From NCBI RefSeq assembly GCF_017599385.1, contig NZ_JAGFPK010000002.1, positions 1 through 64,000 on the forward strand: 64,000 nucleotides of DNA, written 5' to 3'. Shown piece after piece: positions 1 through 7,808 of the stretch. A model generated the notes under the pieces. The model was not told where the DNA came from. It searched no databases and was given only the letters and a program-made list of their open reading frames with translations. Numbering within the stretch: the stretch's first letter is position 1; the number at the start of each line of letters is the position of its first letter. Made by a program: the position numbers and the translations under genes. Source of the stretch: Ciceribacter sp. L1K22 (GTDB lineage: Bacteria > Pseudomonadota > Alphaproteobacteria > Rhizobiales > Rhizobiaceae).

Positions 1-2729
1 TACTCCCCAGCAGTCGGACCGAATAGCGTCCCGATGCTGACCGTCGGCGGCGTCGTGTCATAAATGGCGCTGGCGGTGTTGGAGGCCGTGTTGAGGTTGC
101 CGGACCCGTCGGTGAATGCTCCAGCCGGGACCGTCACGGACACCGTTCCATCGCCAATCGGCGTCAGCGTCACGGTGTAGGTGGTACCGGAGCCGGTGAG
201 GGTTGCCGTCGCGTTGACGAGCGTCAGGTCGCTGGCGACAAAGTCAGTTGAGGCCTCGCTGAGGGTTATCGTTGCGGTGTACTCGCCGCCGGCAGGTCCG
301 GACAGTGTTCCTATGCTGACGGTCGGCGGCGTTACGTCGTAGATCGCGGACGCCGTGTTTGATGCAGTGTTGGGATTGCCGGCCCCGTCGGTGAATGCCC
401 CCGCTGGCACCGTGACAGAGACCGTTCCGTCGGCAACTGGCGTCAGCGTCACGGTGTAAGTGGTACCGGAACCGGTGAGGGTTGCGGTGGCGTTGACCAA
501 CGTGAGGTCGCCGGAAACAAAATCGGTAGAGGTTTCCGAAAGCGTAATCGTCGCGGTGTACTTGCCGGCGGTCGGACCGGATAGGGCTCCTATGCTGACG
601 GTCGGTGGCGTGGAGTCATAGGTGGCGGACGCGGTGTTCGACGCCGTGTTGGCGATGCCGCCGCCGTTGGTGAAGGCACCGGCGGGAACGGTGACGGAGA
701 CCGTCCCGTCCGCCGCCGGCGTCAACGTCACGGTGTAGGTGGTGCCGGAGCCGGTCATGCTTGCCGTGGCGTTGACGAGGCTGAGGTCGCCGACGACGAA
801 GTCCGTGGAGGCATCGCTCAGCGTGATGGTGGCCGTGTACTTGCCGCTGGTCGGTCCCGTGAGTGCGCTGATCGTTGCGGTCGGCGGCGCGGTGACATAG
901 GTGGCCGATGCGGTGTTGGATGCGGTGTTGGCATTGCCGGCATTGTCGGTGAAGGTGCCGGCCGGAACGGTCACCGACACGGTGCCGTCGGCGGAAGGGG
1001 TGAGGGTGACCGTGTAGCCGGTGCCCGAGCCGGTCATCGTCGCGGTGGCGTTGACCAGGGTGAGATCGCTAACGACGAAGTCGATCGACGTCTCGGAGAG
1101 GGTGATGGTGGCGGTGTATTTGCCGCCGGTCGGTCCGCTGAGCACGCTGATCGATACAGTCGGCGCGGTCCGGTCGGGGGTGATCGAAACGGCATTCGAC
1201 TGAGTGTTGCTGTTGCCGGCTGCGTCCGTCGCCCTGTTCTGCGGCACGATCACGTTGAGACTGCCGGTGGACCCGGGCGTCAGGGTGATCGTGTAGACCG
1301 CACCCGAACCGGTAAGCGTCGCCGTGCCATTGACGACGACAAGATCGCTCGCGGTAAAGCCGGTGACCGGTTCGCTGAAGGTCGCCGTGGTGGTGTAGAC
1401 ACCGGCGGAGACCGTGATGGGGCTGAGGACGACGCTTGGCGGATTGAAAACGAAAAAGCTGGAGGTCGTGGCATTGCGGACGAGTGCGTTGCCGCTCGTG
1501 TCCGTGATGCTGGGGGTCGTGGCCTGCGCGAGCGCCACCGTGCCTTCGAGCCCTGCCAGATCGCCTCCCGAAACCGTGACGCGATAGACCGAACCCGACA
1601 CGGCATCCACCGAGACCGTGCCTCCGGTCACGCCGGTGACGGTGAAGTCCTCAGGACCGACGCCGGTCACCGCTTCGCTGAACGTCACCTCCCAGACCAG
1701 CGAGTCAGCGGTCGTCGTCGACGTCGTGGGGCTGTAGCGCGTGATGGACTGCACCTGTGGCCCCACGATGTCGATGGCGGTGCCCTGCAGGCGAATATAG
1801 GAACTCGCCTGATCCGGGTCGTTCGATGGAATGATCACGTCGAAGGAAAACGGACCGGGCGACGTCGGCGTATAGGTGAAGTCGTGCGTGCTTGTCGCCC
1901 CCTGGATCAGCGAGAAGCTTTTCGCCGATGTGAAGGCCAGGTTGCTGACATTGGTGACGTTGGCGAAGGAAAGGTTGCCATTGCTGGCGAGCACATTGCC
2001 GCCGGAGTTCTCGACCGAGATATAGTTGATGCGGGCAGTGCCGGCCTCAACGTTAGAGAATGTGAACGTCGCCCCGTTGGGCAAAGTGGTCGCGCCCTGC
2101 TTCAGGTTGATGTTGGGTGGGGCGCAGTCGGGGTCCGCAGACATGTCGATCCCCACATAGTTGGCCGTGCCGGTCTCGGGCGGGGCAATGTCGGGGGACA
2201 GCAGCGGCGATCTGTTTTGAGACCAGCTCGAAAGGTCTCTCCAGGCATCATAGAGACCCACATAGTACCGCGACAGGCCCGTTCCCGTGAGGTAGGTTCG
2301 ATTGACGTCGACCAGGGTTGTCTGGGTCGGCAGTTGTCCGATTGGCACGTTAACATAGCTACCGAGGGAAGTGATCGACCCCGCGCTCTCTATCCAGCCC
2401 GCGAGAGTCAAGCTTCGGCCCGGTTGCGTATCAACATTGTAGGCGGTCCAGTTCACCTCGATGTTCGCGGACGTCGCGTTGGCGTATGGCCCCACCATGC
2501 AAACGCCGTCGATTACGTAGGTGTAGGTGATGGATGGATTGATCCAGCCTGCCGCCAGGGCGGTCTGCGGAGCCGCGACGACCGACGTCATCAGCGTGAC
2601 GGCGCAGGCGACCCTCAATGAGAGGCGGGAATGCGTTCGGCTGCCGTCCATCGGGCGACGACACGCGCCCGCCATCCCGACTGCCAACCGCAGGATAAGA
2701 ACAACGAAACCCAGAACCCGAACCAACAT
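1..2729 (-). CDS. Secreted Ig-like repeat surface protein (N-terminal part, runs off the left edge)
   Basis: The reading frame is open from ATG at 2729 (preceded by a GGGGGG Shine-Dalgarno-like run) to the left edge, so about 909 residues are seen and the C-terminus is missing. The N-terminus carries a long, basic signal region ending in a hydrophobic stretch and an Ala-rich cleavage site (VVAAPQTALAAG, near residue 60). A shorter start at an internal Met (residue 27) would give a more usual signal peptide. After a unique N-terminal domain comes a segment like choice-of-anchor/Hydin-type Ig domains (TSPGPFSFDV...IRLQGTA). A chain of bacterial Ig-like domains follows, with the recurrent motif TATITLSE.STDFV..DL.LVNATATLTGSGT. 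The architecture is that of large exported adhesin or surface proteins. The specific role is unknown. Confidence 0.8.
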   Translation of the reverse strand, partial: MLVRVLGFVVLILRLAVGMAGACRRPMDGSRTHSRLSLRVACAVTLMTSVVAAPQTALAAGWINPSITYTYVIDGVCMVGPYANATSANIEVNWTAYNVDTQPGRSLTLAGWIESAGSITSLGSYVNVPIGQLPTQTTLVDVNRTYLTGTGLSRYYVGLYDAWRDLSSWSQNRSPLLSPDIAPPETGTANYVGIDMSADPDCAPPNINLKQGATTLPNGATFTFSNVEAGTARINYISVENSGGNVLASNGNLSFANVTNVSNLAFTSAKSFSLIQGATSTHDFTYTPTSPGPFSFDVIIPSNDPDQASSYIRLQGTAIDIVGPQVQSITRYSPTTSTTTADSLVWEVTFSEAVTGVGPEDFTVTGVTGGTVSVDAVSGSVYRVTVSGGDLAGLEGTVALAQATTPSITDTSGNALVRNATTSSFFVFNPPSVVLSPITVSAGVYTTTATFSEPVTGFTASDLVVVNGTATLTGSGAVYTITLTPGSTGSLNVIVPQNRATDAAGNSNTQSNAVSITPDRTAPTVSISVLSGPTGGKYTATITLSETSIDFVVSDLTLVNATATMTGSGTGYTVTLTPSADGTVSVTVPAGTFTDNAGNANTASNTASATYVTAPPTATISALTGPTSGKYTATITLSDASTDFVVGDLSLVNATASMTGSGTTYTVTLTPAADGTVSVTVPAGAFTNGGGIANTASNTASATYDSTPPTVSIGALSGPTAGKYTATITLSETSTDFVSGDLTLVNATATLTGSGTTYTVTLTPVADGTVSVTVPAGAFTDGAGNPNTASNTASAIYDVTPPTVSIGTLSGPAGGEYTATITLSEASTDFVASDLTLVNATATLTGSGTTYTVTLTPIGDGTVSVTVPAGAFTDGSGNLNTASNTASAIYDTTPPTVSIGTLFGPTAGE
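40..1435 (-). repeat. Tandem 279-bp (93-residue) in-frame Ig-like repeats
   Basis: The anchor sequence ACGGTCGGCGGC (or close variants, plus-strand reading) recurs at 40, 319, 598, 877 and 1156, exactly 279 bp apart each time, and again about 276 bp further at 1432. Each unit encodes one Ig-like domain of 92-93 residues. The four leftmost units are close to each other at the DNA level, while the right-hand unit is more diverged. The very regular spacing suggests recent duplication or gene conversion toward the C-terminal side. The array continues beyond the window. Confidence 0.85.
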
Positions 2730-2974
2730 AAGTTTCCCCCCGGCGGCCAAAACCAGGACGTGGCCGCGTGGACGTTTCTTTTTTTGTTGGGACTACAGAA
2801 CCGGGATATCTTGCGGAATACCAATAAAGCGAATGGTGCATCATCAGGATTCCGAATGATGCACGCTGAATATTTGGAGTTTGACGCAAACGACTGCAGG
2901 CGGCGGATGTTTTTTCTGGGTGTCGCAACCCGGATCGAGCGTCACGATGGCTGGCTAGCGGTTAGGCCGTGGAC

Positions 2975-3865
2975 GGGCCTGTCGCAAATTTTCGTGGTTA
3001 ACGCGCTGTTGACTACGACCGTGGAAATTCCGCTCCCGATGTAGCGGAGCGTAATCACGATTCTGAATGCCATTACCGAGAAGTTGAAGCGCCAGTCGAA
3101 GGATGATTTCAAAGGACGGCATTTCGAGGCATGGCTAATAGTGCGGGCAGTGACTTGGTATCAGCGCTATCCGCTCAGCTACCGAGACTTGGAGGAGATG
3201 TTCCGGGAGCGAGGCTTCGAAGTGGACCACAGTACGATCAACCGCTGGTCCTTGCCTATGCGCCAGCCATCGAGAAGCGGCTGCGCCAGTTTCGGCGCCC
3301 GCATTGTGGTTCGGTCCGGATCGACGAGACTTACGTCAAGAGTCGGGGCAAGTGGCGCTATCTGTATCGCGCCATCGACAAGCACGGAAACCTGATCGAC
3401 TTCCTGCTTACCGCCAAGCGTGATCTCGACGCTGCCAAGCGCTTCTTCCGCAAAATGCTGAAGGACGAGCCGCTACTCTCCCCGAGAAAGATCTCGGCAC
3501 CGATGGTGCCAACACCTTTCCCTCAACGATCAAGACGGCCGTCGATGACGGGCTCCTGCATCTCAACCCGGTACATTATGTCACCAACCACCTCCAGCAA
3601 GGCATCGGGAGCGACCACTTCCGGGTCAAGAAGAACATGCCGAAGATCGGCGGCTTCCAATCTTTCAATACCGCGCGCAGAACGATCGCGGGCTTCGAAG
3701 CGATGCTGTGGCTTCGGAAAGGCTTTGGTTTCACCAGTGATTGGACCGTCAACGATCAGAATGATCTACTCGCGCGGCTCTTCGGACTTCAAAAGGTTAA
3801 CAAAGCGTGAAAATGCTACCGTTCGCGGGGTAGTCTCAACCTACTGCAAGGTTTGCGACAAGCCC
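2975..3865 (+). mobile_element. Decayed IS6-family insertion sequence (about 891 bp)
   Basis: The element is bounded by near-perfect inverted repeats: GGGCCTGTCGCAAA at 2975-2988, and GGGCTTGTCGCAAA as the reverse complement of 3852-3865, one mismatch in 14. The length, the terminal GG...TGTCGCAAA style and the single transposase frame fit the IS6 family. The flanking 8-mers (2967-2974 and 3866-3873) differ, so no target duplication is visible. The right end lies 11 bp from the stop codon of the GntR gene. It probably arrived long ago, or was involved in a rearrangement that removed one flank. Confidence 0.85.
3084..3810 (+). pseudogene. IS6-family DDE transposase, frameshifted
   Basis: Three reading frames together give one IS6 transposase: an N-terminal helix-turn-helix part (YRDLEEMFRERGFEVDHSTINRW), the first catalytic Asp (RIDETYVK) and a C-terminal part ending at the TGA at 3808-3810. 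The first break, near 3250, is consistent with loss of one G in TGG-GTC. The second, near 3480-3495, is consistent with loss of one C in a C run. The position where the family has the catalytic Glu before DHFRVKK reads Gly (GGG, 3607-3609), so the enzyme would be inactive even if the frameshifts were sequencing errors at homopolymers. The start used is TTG at 3084. Confidence 0.85.
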
Positions 3866-3876
3866 GTTCATATCGA

Positions 3877-4569
3877 TCAGAAATACTGAGGGTACTGCTC
3901 TATGATCTGGGGAACCGCCGCGAGTGTCCCGCTTAGGTGTTCCCGGATGGCTCTCGACGTCTCCTCGACATCGCCGGCGGCGATGGCCGTCAGAATTGCG
4001 TGGTGATGCTGAAGCACGGACGCCATCTTGCCGGGATCGGGCAGATTAAGCCGCCGCAGGCGGTCGATGTGGCCGGAGCGGCTGGCCACCAGATGATACA
4101 GCGAGACGACACCGGCAGCTTCCGCCAGCGAGAAGTGGAACACCCTATCGAGGGTGGTGAACTCGTTGATATCCAGATCCTCACCGGCCATCTTCTGAAG
4201 CGCCAGCACGCGCCGCGCCGAGCTGAGCAGTTCCGGTCGTTTCGACATCGCCAGCGCGCGCCCCACTTCGAGTTCGATCGCGATCCTCAGAAACTGGGTT
4301 TCCCGCGCGTTGTCGACGTCGATCTTGGTGACCACGGTGCGTGATTGCGGATAAGAGGCCACCAGGCCCTCCTGCTCAAGCCGGTGAATCGCTTCCCGGA
4401 TCGGCGACTGGCTGAGATTGTAGCGCTCCGCGATCTCGCTGCGCACCAGGTTCGAATGGGGCTCAAGTTCGAGAGAGACAATTTGCGAGCGGATGCCGGT
4501 GTAGACGCGAGCGGCGGCGGAGCCCAGCGAACTCGGCCGAAAGAGTTCTTCCTGTGCACCTGTCAGCAC
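3877..4569 (-). CDS. GntR-family transcriptional regulator (FCD-type ligand domain)
   Basis: A 230-residue protein with an N-terminal winged helix-turn-helix (residues about 15-85, containing SEIAERYNLSQSPIREAIHRLEQEGLV). The all-helical C-terminal FCD domain (about 95-220) shows the Asp/His metal- or ligand-binding pattern (TLDRVFHF, LQHHHAIL, REHL). Such regulators usually repress nearby catabolic or transport genes and are released by a small organic acid. Its 3' side now ends next to an IS6 remnant, and the 5' side opens into a region without recognisable genes. No cognate target operon can be assigned, and it may be an orphan left by a rearrangement. Confidence 0.88.
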   Translation of the reverse strand: MLTGAQEELFRPSSLGSAAARVYTGIRSQIVSLELEPHSNLVRSEIAERYNLSQSPIREAIHRLEQEGLVASYPQSRTVVTKIDVDNARETQFLRIAIELEVGRALAMSKRPELLSSARRVLALQKMAGEDLDINEFTTLDRVFHFSLAEAAGVVSLYHLVASRSGHIDRLRRLNLPDPGKMASVLQHHHAILTAIAAGDVEETSRAIREHLSGTLAAVPQIIEQYPQYF

Positions 4570-5412
4570 CGAGTATAGCGGGTCGGCAGGTCTCAGTCGC
4601 CTCCACGAGTGATAGCCGACTTTGCGGGTGTGGCGGCGATCCCAGATATCATGTGGGTTTCCGGATTGTACGCCGCAGTGATACGTTGTTCCGATCTTCT
4701 GGAGCGGCAGCCGTTATAGTGTAGAGCGTCAGCTCTCAAGAATTCACCGTTGCTGCTCGGATGATCGATATGTGCGCGCATCCACCCCATCAGTTCAGAT
4801 CGATATTGGGTCAGAGATTTTGAAACTGATGGCGACGCTCTTCATCACGAGCTGCTCTCGTTTCCGGGGGCGTGAGTTTTCGTCTGTTCAAGCCCGGGAC
4901 GAGCTTACAAGTCTCGGTGCAATCAGGCCCCCGCAACCAAACGCAAAATTTACTCCCAAACACGCCGAAACCGGATTTCAATCAGATGGGCTAATCTGTC
5001 CGATCTAAGCCGATCAGGTGGCCGTTGTACGGTCACAGTGATCTGCAGATTTGCGGGGCTCCTTTTTTTTCCCATGTCGGATGGTTTCACTTACCGCAGA
5101 TGAACTGCCGACAGGAGGCCATCTTGTGCAGTTAGTTGGGACGGAATTCCTCTCGTCTTCGATCCATCCGTCTTTTCGTCGGAGTGCCGCTTCGGCCTCC
5201 GGTAGAGCCGGGATGCGGGCGGAAACATACCGGCTTTCGCTTGGGGCGGATTCATCACGGTAGGGTGGTGGTCCGTGTTGTTCAACCTGCGCTGGCGCTC
5301 TGATGGGCGGGAGTTCGGCTGCGGGAAGGCGAGGTTATTCGTCACAGCTTCATCGTCGACGCCTTTTTCAGGGAGATCACAGCTTGGAAGGCGGTCGCCA
5401 ACCATCGAGCCG
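4570..5412. other. Intergenic region without a recognised gene
   Basis: About 840 bp between the GntR gene and the end of the T6SS operon. Short open frames exist on both strands (up to about 130 codons in all), but none shows a recognisable motif, a good ribosome-binding site or alphaproteobacterial codon use. Base composition is more AT-rich than the neighbouring genes, with short T and A runs. It may hold decayed sequence and the promoter of the GntR gene. No convincing rho-independent terminator was found after ppkA. Confidence 0.5.
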
Positions 5413-6378
5413 TCAACGCAGCCCTAGCCGCCAGGCCGTCTGCGCCCAAGGGCCGCCTGTGAAGAGCCGAGCGAACAATTGGGCATCGGACAGGCGCTTT
5501 GCGTCGTCGAGCTTAAGGGCGGCCGAGAGCGCCTGCCATCGCCACCATGACAGACCCTCCGGTCGCTTGATCATCTCGTTCGCTGCAATCGCTTCGGATG
5601 CGTCCTTGGACTCGAATGGTCGTCTGCCAGTGAGGGCGATAAAGGCAACCAGGCCCAGCGAAAAAACGTCGTCGCCAGAACTCGGTTCGGCGCCTTGAAG
5701 GCGTTGCGGGGATGCATAGGCTGGTGTGAGTGCCCCGAGCCGGGCGAGGATCGCAACGGTATCCTCTTCACTGATCTTGATCGGGCGTGCGACAGGGTAG
5801 GCGATATTGAAGTCGATGAGTTTTACCCGACCATTCGTTTCTATGAAGATGTTGGCGGGTTTCAGGTCAGAGTGCACAATGCCGCAGTGATGGGAGAAGT
5901 GCAGCGCTGCAGCAACATCCCGCACCAGCCGATCCACTTGAGGTGGATGCAGCCGGTGTCCCTCTGTCTCGCGCAAGACTTTCGCAAGCGATCTGCCTTC
6001 GAGATATTCCATGACCATGAAGTGCAGACGACCTTCGCTGTCGATGTCGTAGACGCGGACAATATTGGGATGGATGAGATCACGCAGCCGCCGCGCCTCG
6101 CGATGCATCAGAGAAATTATGTCGTCACCGACCTCTGGACCGGCCGTCATGACCTTTACGGCAACCGATGTTTGTGAAAGGCCGGCCTTCACGGCAACGA
6201 GGTCGCGCGCCCTGTAGACACGCGAAAGACCGCCACGACCAATTTCCTCGACGAGTTCGAAGCGGCCGCGCAAGGTGCGGGGCATCTTGCCTGATGTTTT
6301 TTTGGGTCCAGCCTTGTCGGTCTCGGCTGTCAAATTCGGCTCAGGTGGCGGCCTGGCCCGGTCTTTTTCGTCAGCCAT
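5413..6378 (-). CDS. ppkA: T6SS-associated Ser/Thr protein kinase, PpkA-like
   Basis: A 321-residue Hanks-type kinase. The ATG at 6378 overlaps the phosphatase stop by 8 bp (ATGGCTGA). The longer frame to 6462 would run into the phosphatase coding region and is unlikely. Visible motifs: glycine loop IGRGG at 46-50, VAVK with Lys75, HSDLKPAN with Asp171 and Asn176, and a magnesium loop that reads DFN (189-191) rather than DFG. No transmembrane segment or C-terminal sensor domain follows, unlike many PpkA proteins. It closes the T6SS operon directly after the PP2C phosphatase, so it probably phosphorylates T6SS regulators such as the FHA protein TagH. Substrate is inferred, family is clear. Confidence 0.88.
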   Translation of the reverse strand: MADEKDRARPPPEPNLTAETDKAGPKKTSGKMPRTLRGRFELVEEIGRGGLSRVYRARDLVAVKAGLSQTSVAVKVMTAGPEVGDDIISLMHREARRLRDLIHPNIVRVYDIDSEGRLHFMVMEYLEGRSLAKVLRETEGHRLHPPQVDRLVRDVAAALHFSHHCGIVHSDLKPANIFIETNGRVKLIDFNIAYPVARPIKISEEDTVAILARLGALTPAYASPQRLQGAEPSSGDDVFSLGLVAFIALTGRRPFESKDASEAIAANEMIKRPEGLSWWRWQALSAALKLDDAKRLSDAQLFARLFTGGPWAQTAWRLGLR

Positions 6379-7060
6379 CGTGCCGCGCCCACACGACCAC
6401 AAGTGTGATGTCGTCGGTCGAACCGCCGGCAACCGCCTTGGCGAGCAGCCGGTCGGCAACACTGTCGCCCCCGGCGGCGAGAATATCGATCATGATCTCC
6501 TCCGTCATCCCCTTCAGCAGGCCATCGCTGCACAGGACGAACACGTCGCCATCGGCGATCTCCACCAGACGACGCTCGACGGATACAGTGCCGGCCGAGC
6601 CGACGGCTCGGGTTAGCGCCCCACCCTCCGCCGAGTGGTCATCGCTAATCAGGTACAGCCGACCTCTCCGCATCAAATAAAGGCGCGAATCCCCGACCCA
6701 AAGACAGCAAGCGTAGCCCTCGCCAACGACGAGGACCACGACCGTCGATCCGCTGATACCGAGGGTCGGGTCGATGATTGTCTCGTTGTACAGTGCGGCA
6801 TTTGCCTCCTCGATAGCCGTCTGTGCAGCGACAATACGGTCTTCGAATGGCAATGGCTGTTCTAGATTTTGGGCAAGCATCGAGACAATCAGGCCGCTTG
6901 CCTTGTGACCGTCGCGATGGCCACCCATGCCGTCGGCAACCGCGAAAACATGCGCGTCGAGGCTGACCATATAGGCGTCCTCGTTGAAACTGTGAGAATA
7001 GCCGCGCCGGCTGGCGGCTTCCGCGTCAACTATTGGCGGGTGTCGGGTCGGTTGCACCAT
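6371..7060 (-). CDS. pppA: PP2C-family Ser/Thr phosphatase, PppA-like
   Basis: A 229-residue PP2C phosphatase with the expected metal-binding motifs: NEDAY near residue 26, AVADGMGGH near 40, the later VLCSDGL, and DDITLVVV near the C-terminus. It would remove phosphate from the targets of the downstream kinase, the antagonistic pair known from phosphorylation-controlled T6SSs. It starts 3 bp after tagF ends and overlaps ppkA by 8 bp, so tagF-pppA-ppkA is a translationally coupled regulatory tail of the operon. Confidence 0.9.
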   Translation of the reverse strand: MVQPTRHPPIVDAEAASRRGYSHSFNEDAYMVSLDAHVFAVADGMGGHRDGHKASGLIVSMLAQNLEQPLPFEDRIVAAQTAIEEANAALYNETIIDPTLGISGSTVVVLVVGEGYACCLWVGDSRLYLMRRGRLYLISDDHSAEGGALTRAVGSAGTVSVERRLVEIADGDVFVLCSDGLLKGMTEEIMIDILAAGGDSVADRLLAKAVAGGSTDDITLVVVWARHDG

Positions 7061-7063
7061 GCT

Positions 7064-7795
7064 CTACATCCCCTCCGTTGTTGCGCGAGGCTGCCAACCT
7101 TCTTTCCAGTTGCTGCTGAAAAGCGGCGCGGCGGCAGCACCTACCGGAAGGCCGCGACTGACAAGATGTTGGGGACCAATGGATTCGCCGAGACCGTCGT
7201 GCCACCAGTGGCACTCCTGCCGCGTCTCGTCGCCGGTGGCGGTGACGAAAAAGCTCTCCATAGGGACCGTCATCCTCCAGGCTGGCTCCGTGCCGAGAAA
7301 TATCGCCGCCGCCTCACCCGCGCGCAGGTAGCTGGACGGAGCGGGCGGGTGATGACGAGGGAAGTGTCGAAGCGCGGTGTGCAGTTCAGCGAGGAAAGAA
7401 TCGCGGTGGCTTTGTGTCTCCATGAAGCCGAGCATCCTGGACTCGATACCGTCCATGATGTGATCGACGGCGGCGTCCGGCTGGCTCGGTATGCCGGCCC
7501 CATCAGTCGCAAGCATCACGCAGAACGGAAATATACGTCCTGCGCTATCCACCGAAGTTGCGACGAGGCCCGCCGCGCCGCCGAACCCGCCGCCAGGTAT
7601 GCCCTCTGGCAACAGAAAGCGCCAAACGGGAGATCGCAACATATCCCGCGCCCAGTCCGGCCCGCCATGGGTACGTCTTTCGGACAACCAGCTGGAGACG
7701 ATGCCGGCCCAGGCTTCCGTCAGGCGCACCGGAAGGCCGTGAAAGACAAAGTCGCGCGCCGCCGGTACCTTGCCGAAAAATCCAACGGTGTCCAC
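7064..7795 (-). CDS. tagF: TagF, T6SS-associated post-translational regulator
   Basis: The first residues (VDTVGFFGKVPAARDFVFHGLP) and the WRFLLPEG / GVL-like core match the TagF (ImpM, DUF2094) family, proteins that restrain T6SS assembly independently of or together with the phosphorylation pathway. The start chosen is GTG at 7795, preceded by AGGAGG with 5 bp spacing, giving 243 residues. The ATG at 7867 would add 24 residues inside the tssM coding end. It is not fused to PppA, unlike some rhizobial systems in which TagF and PppA form one protein. It follows tssM by 13 bp. Confidence 0.86.
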   Translation of the reverse strand: MDTVGFFGKVPAARDFVFHGLPVRLTEAWAGIVSSWLSERRTHGGPDWARDMLRSPVWRFLLPEGIPGGGFGGAAGLVATSVDSAGRIFPFCVMLATDGAGIPSQPDAAVDHIMDGIESRMLGFMETQSHRDSFLAELHTALRHFPRHHPPAPSSYLRAGEAAAIFLGTEPAWRMTVPMESFFVTATGDETRQECHWWHDGLGESIGPQHLVSRGLPVGAAAAPLFSSNWKEGWQPRATTEGM

Positions 7796-7808
7796 TTGCA
7801 CCTCCTCC

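Noticed and set aside
1-1435. Regular repeats that might suggest a CRISPR array
   Set aside because: The period is 279 bp, the whole unit is conserved without spacers, and it is an in-frame coding repeat.
2967-3873. Target-site duplication around the IS6 element
   Set aside because: The 8-bp flanks CCGTGGAC and GTTCATAT are unrelated.
4593-5405. Short open frames between the GntR gene and the T6SS operon
   Set aside because: None has a good ribosome-binding site, a recognisable motif or codon use like the neighbouring genes.
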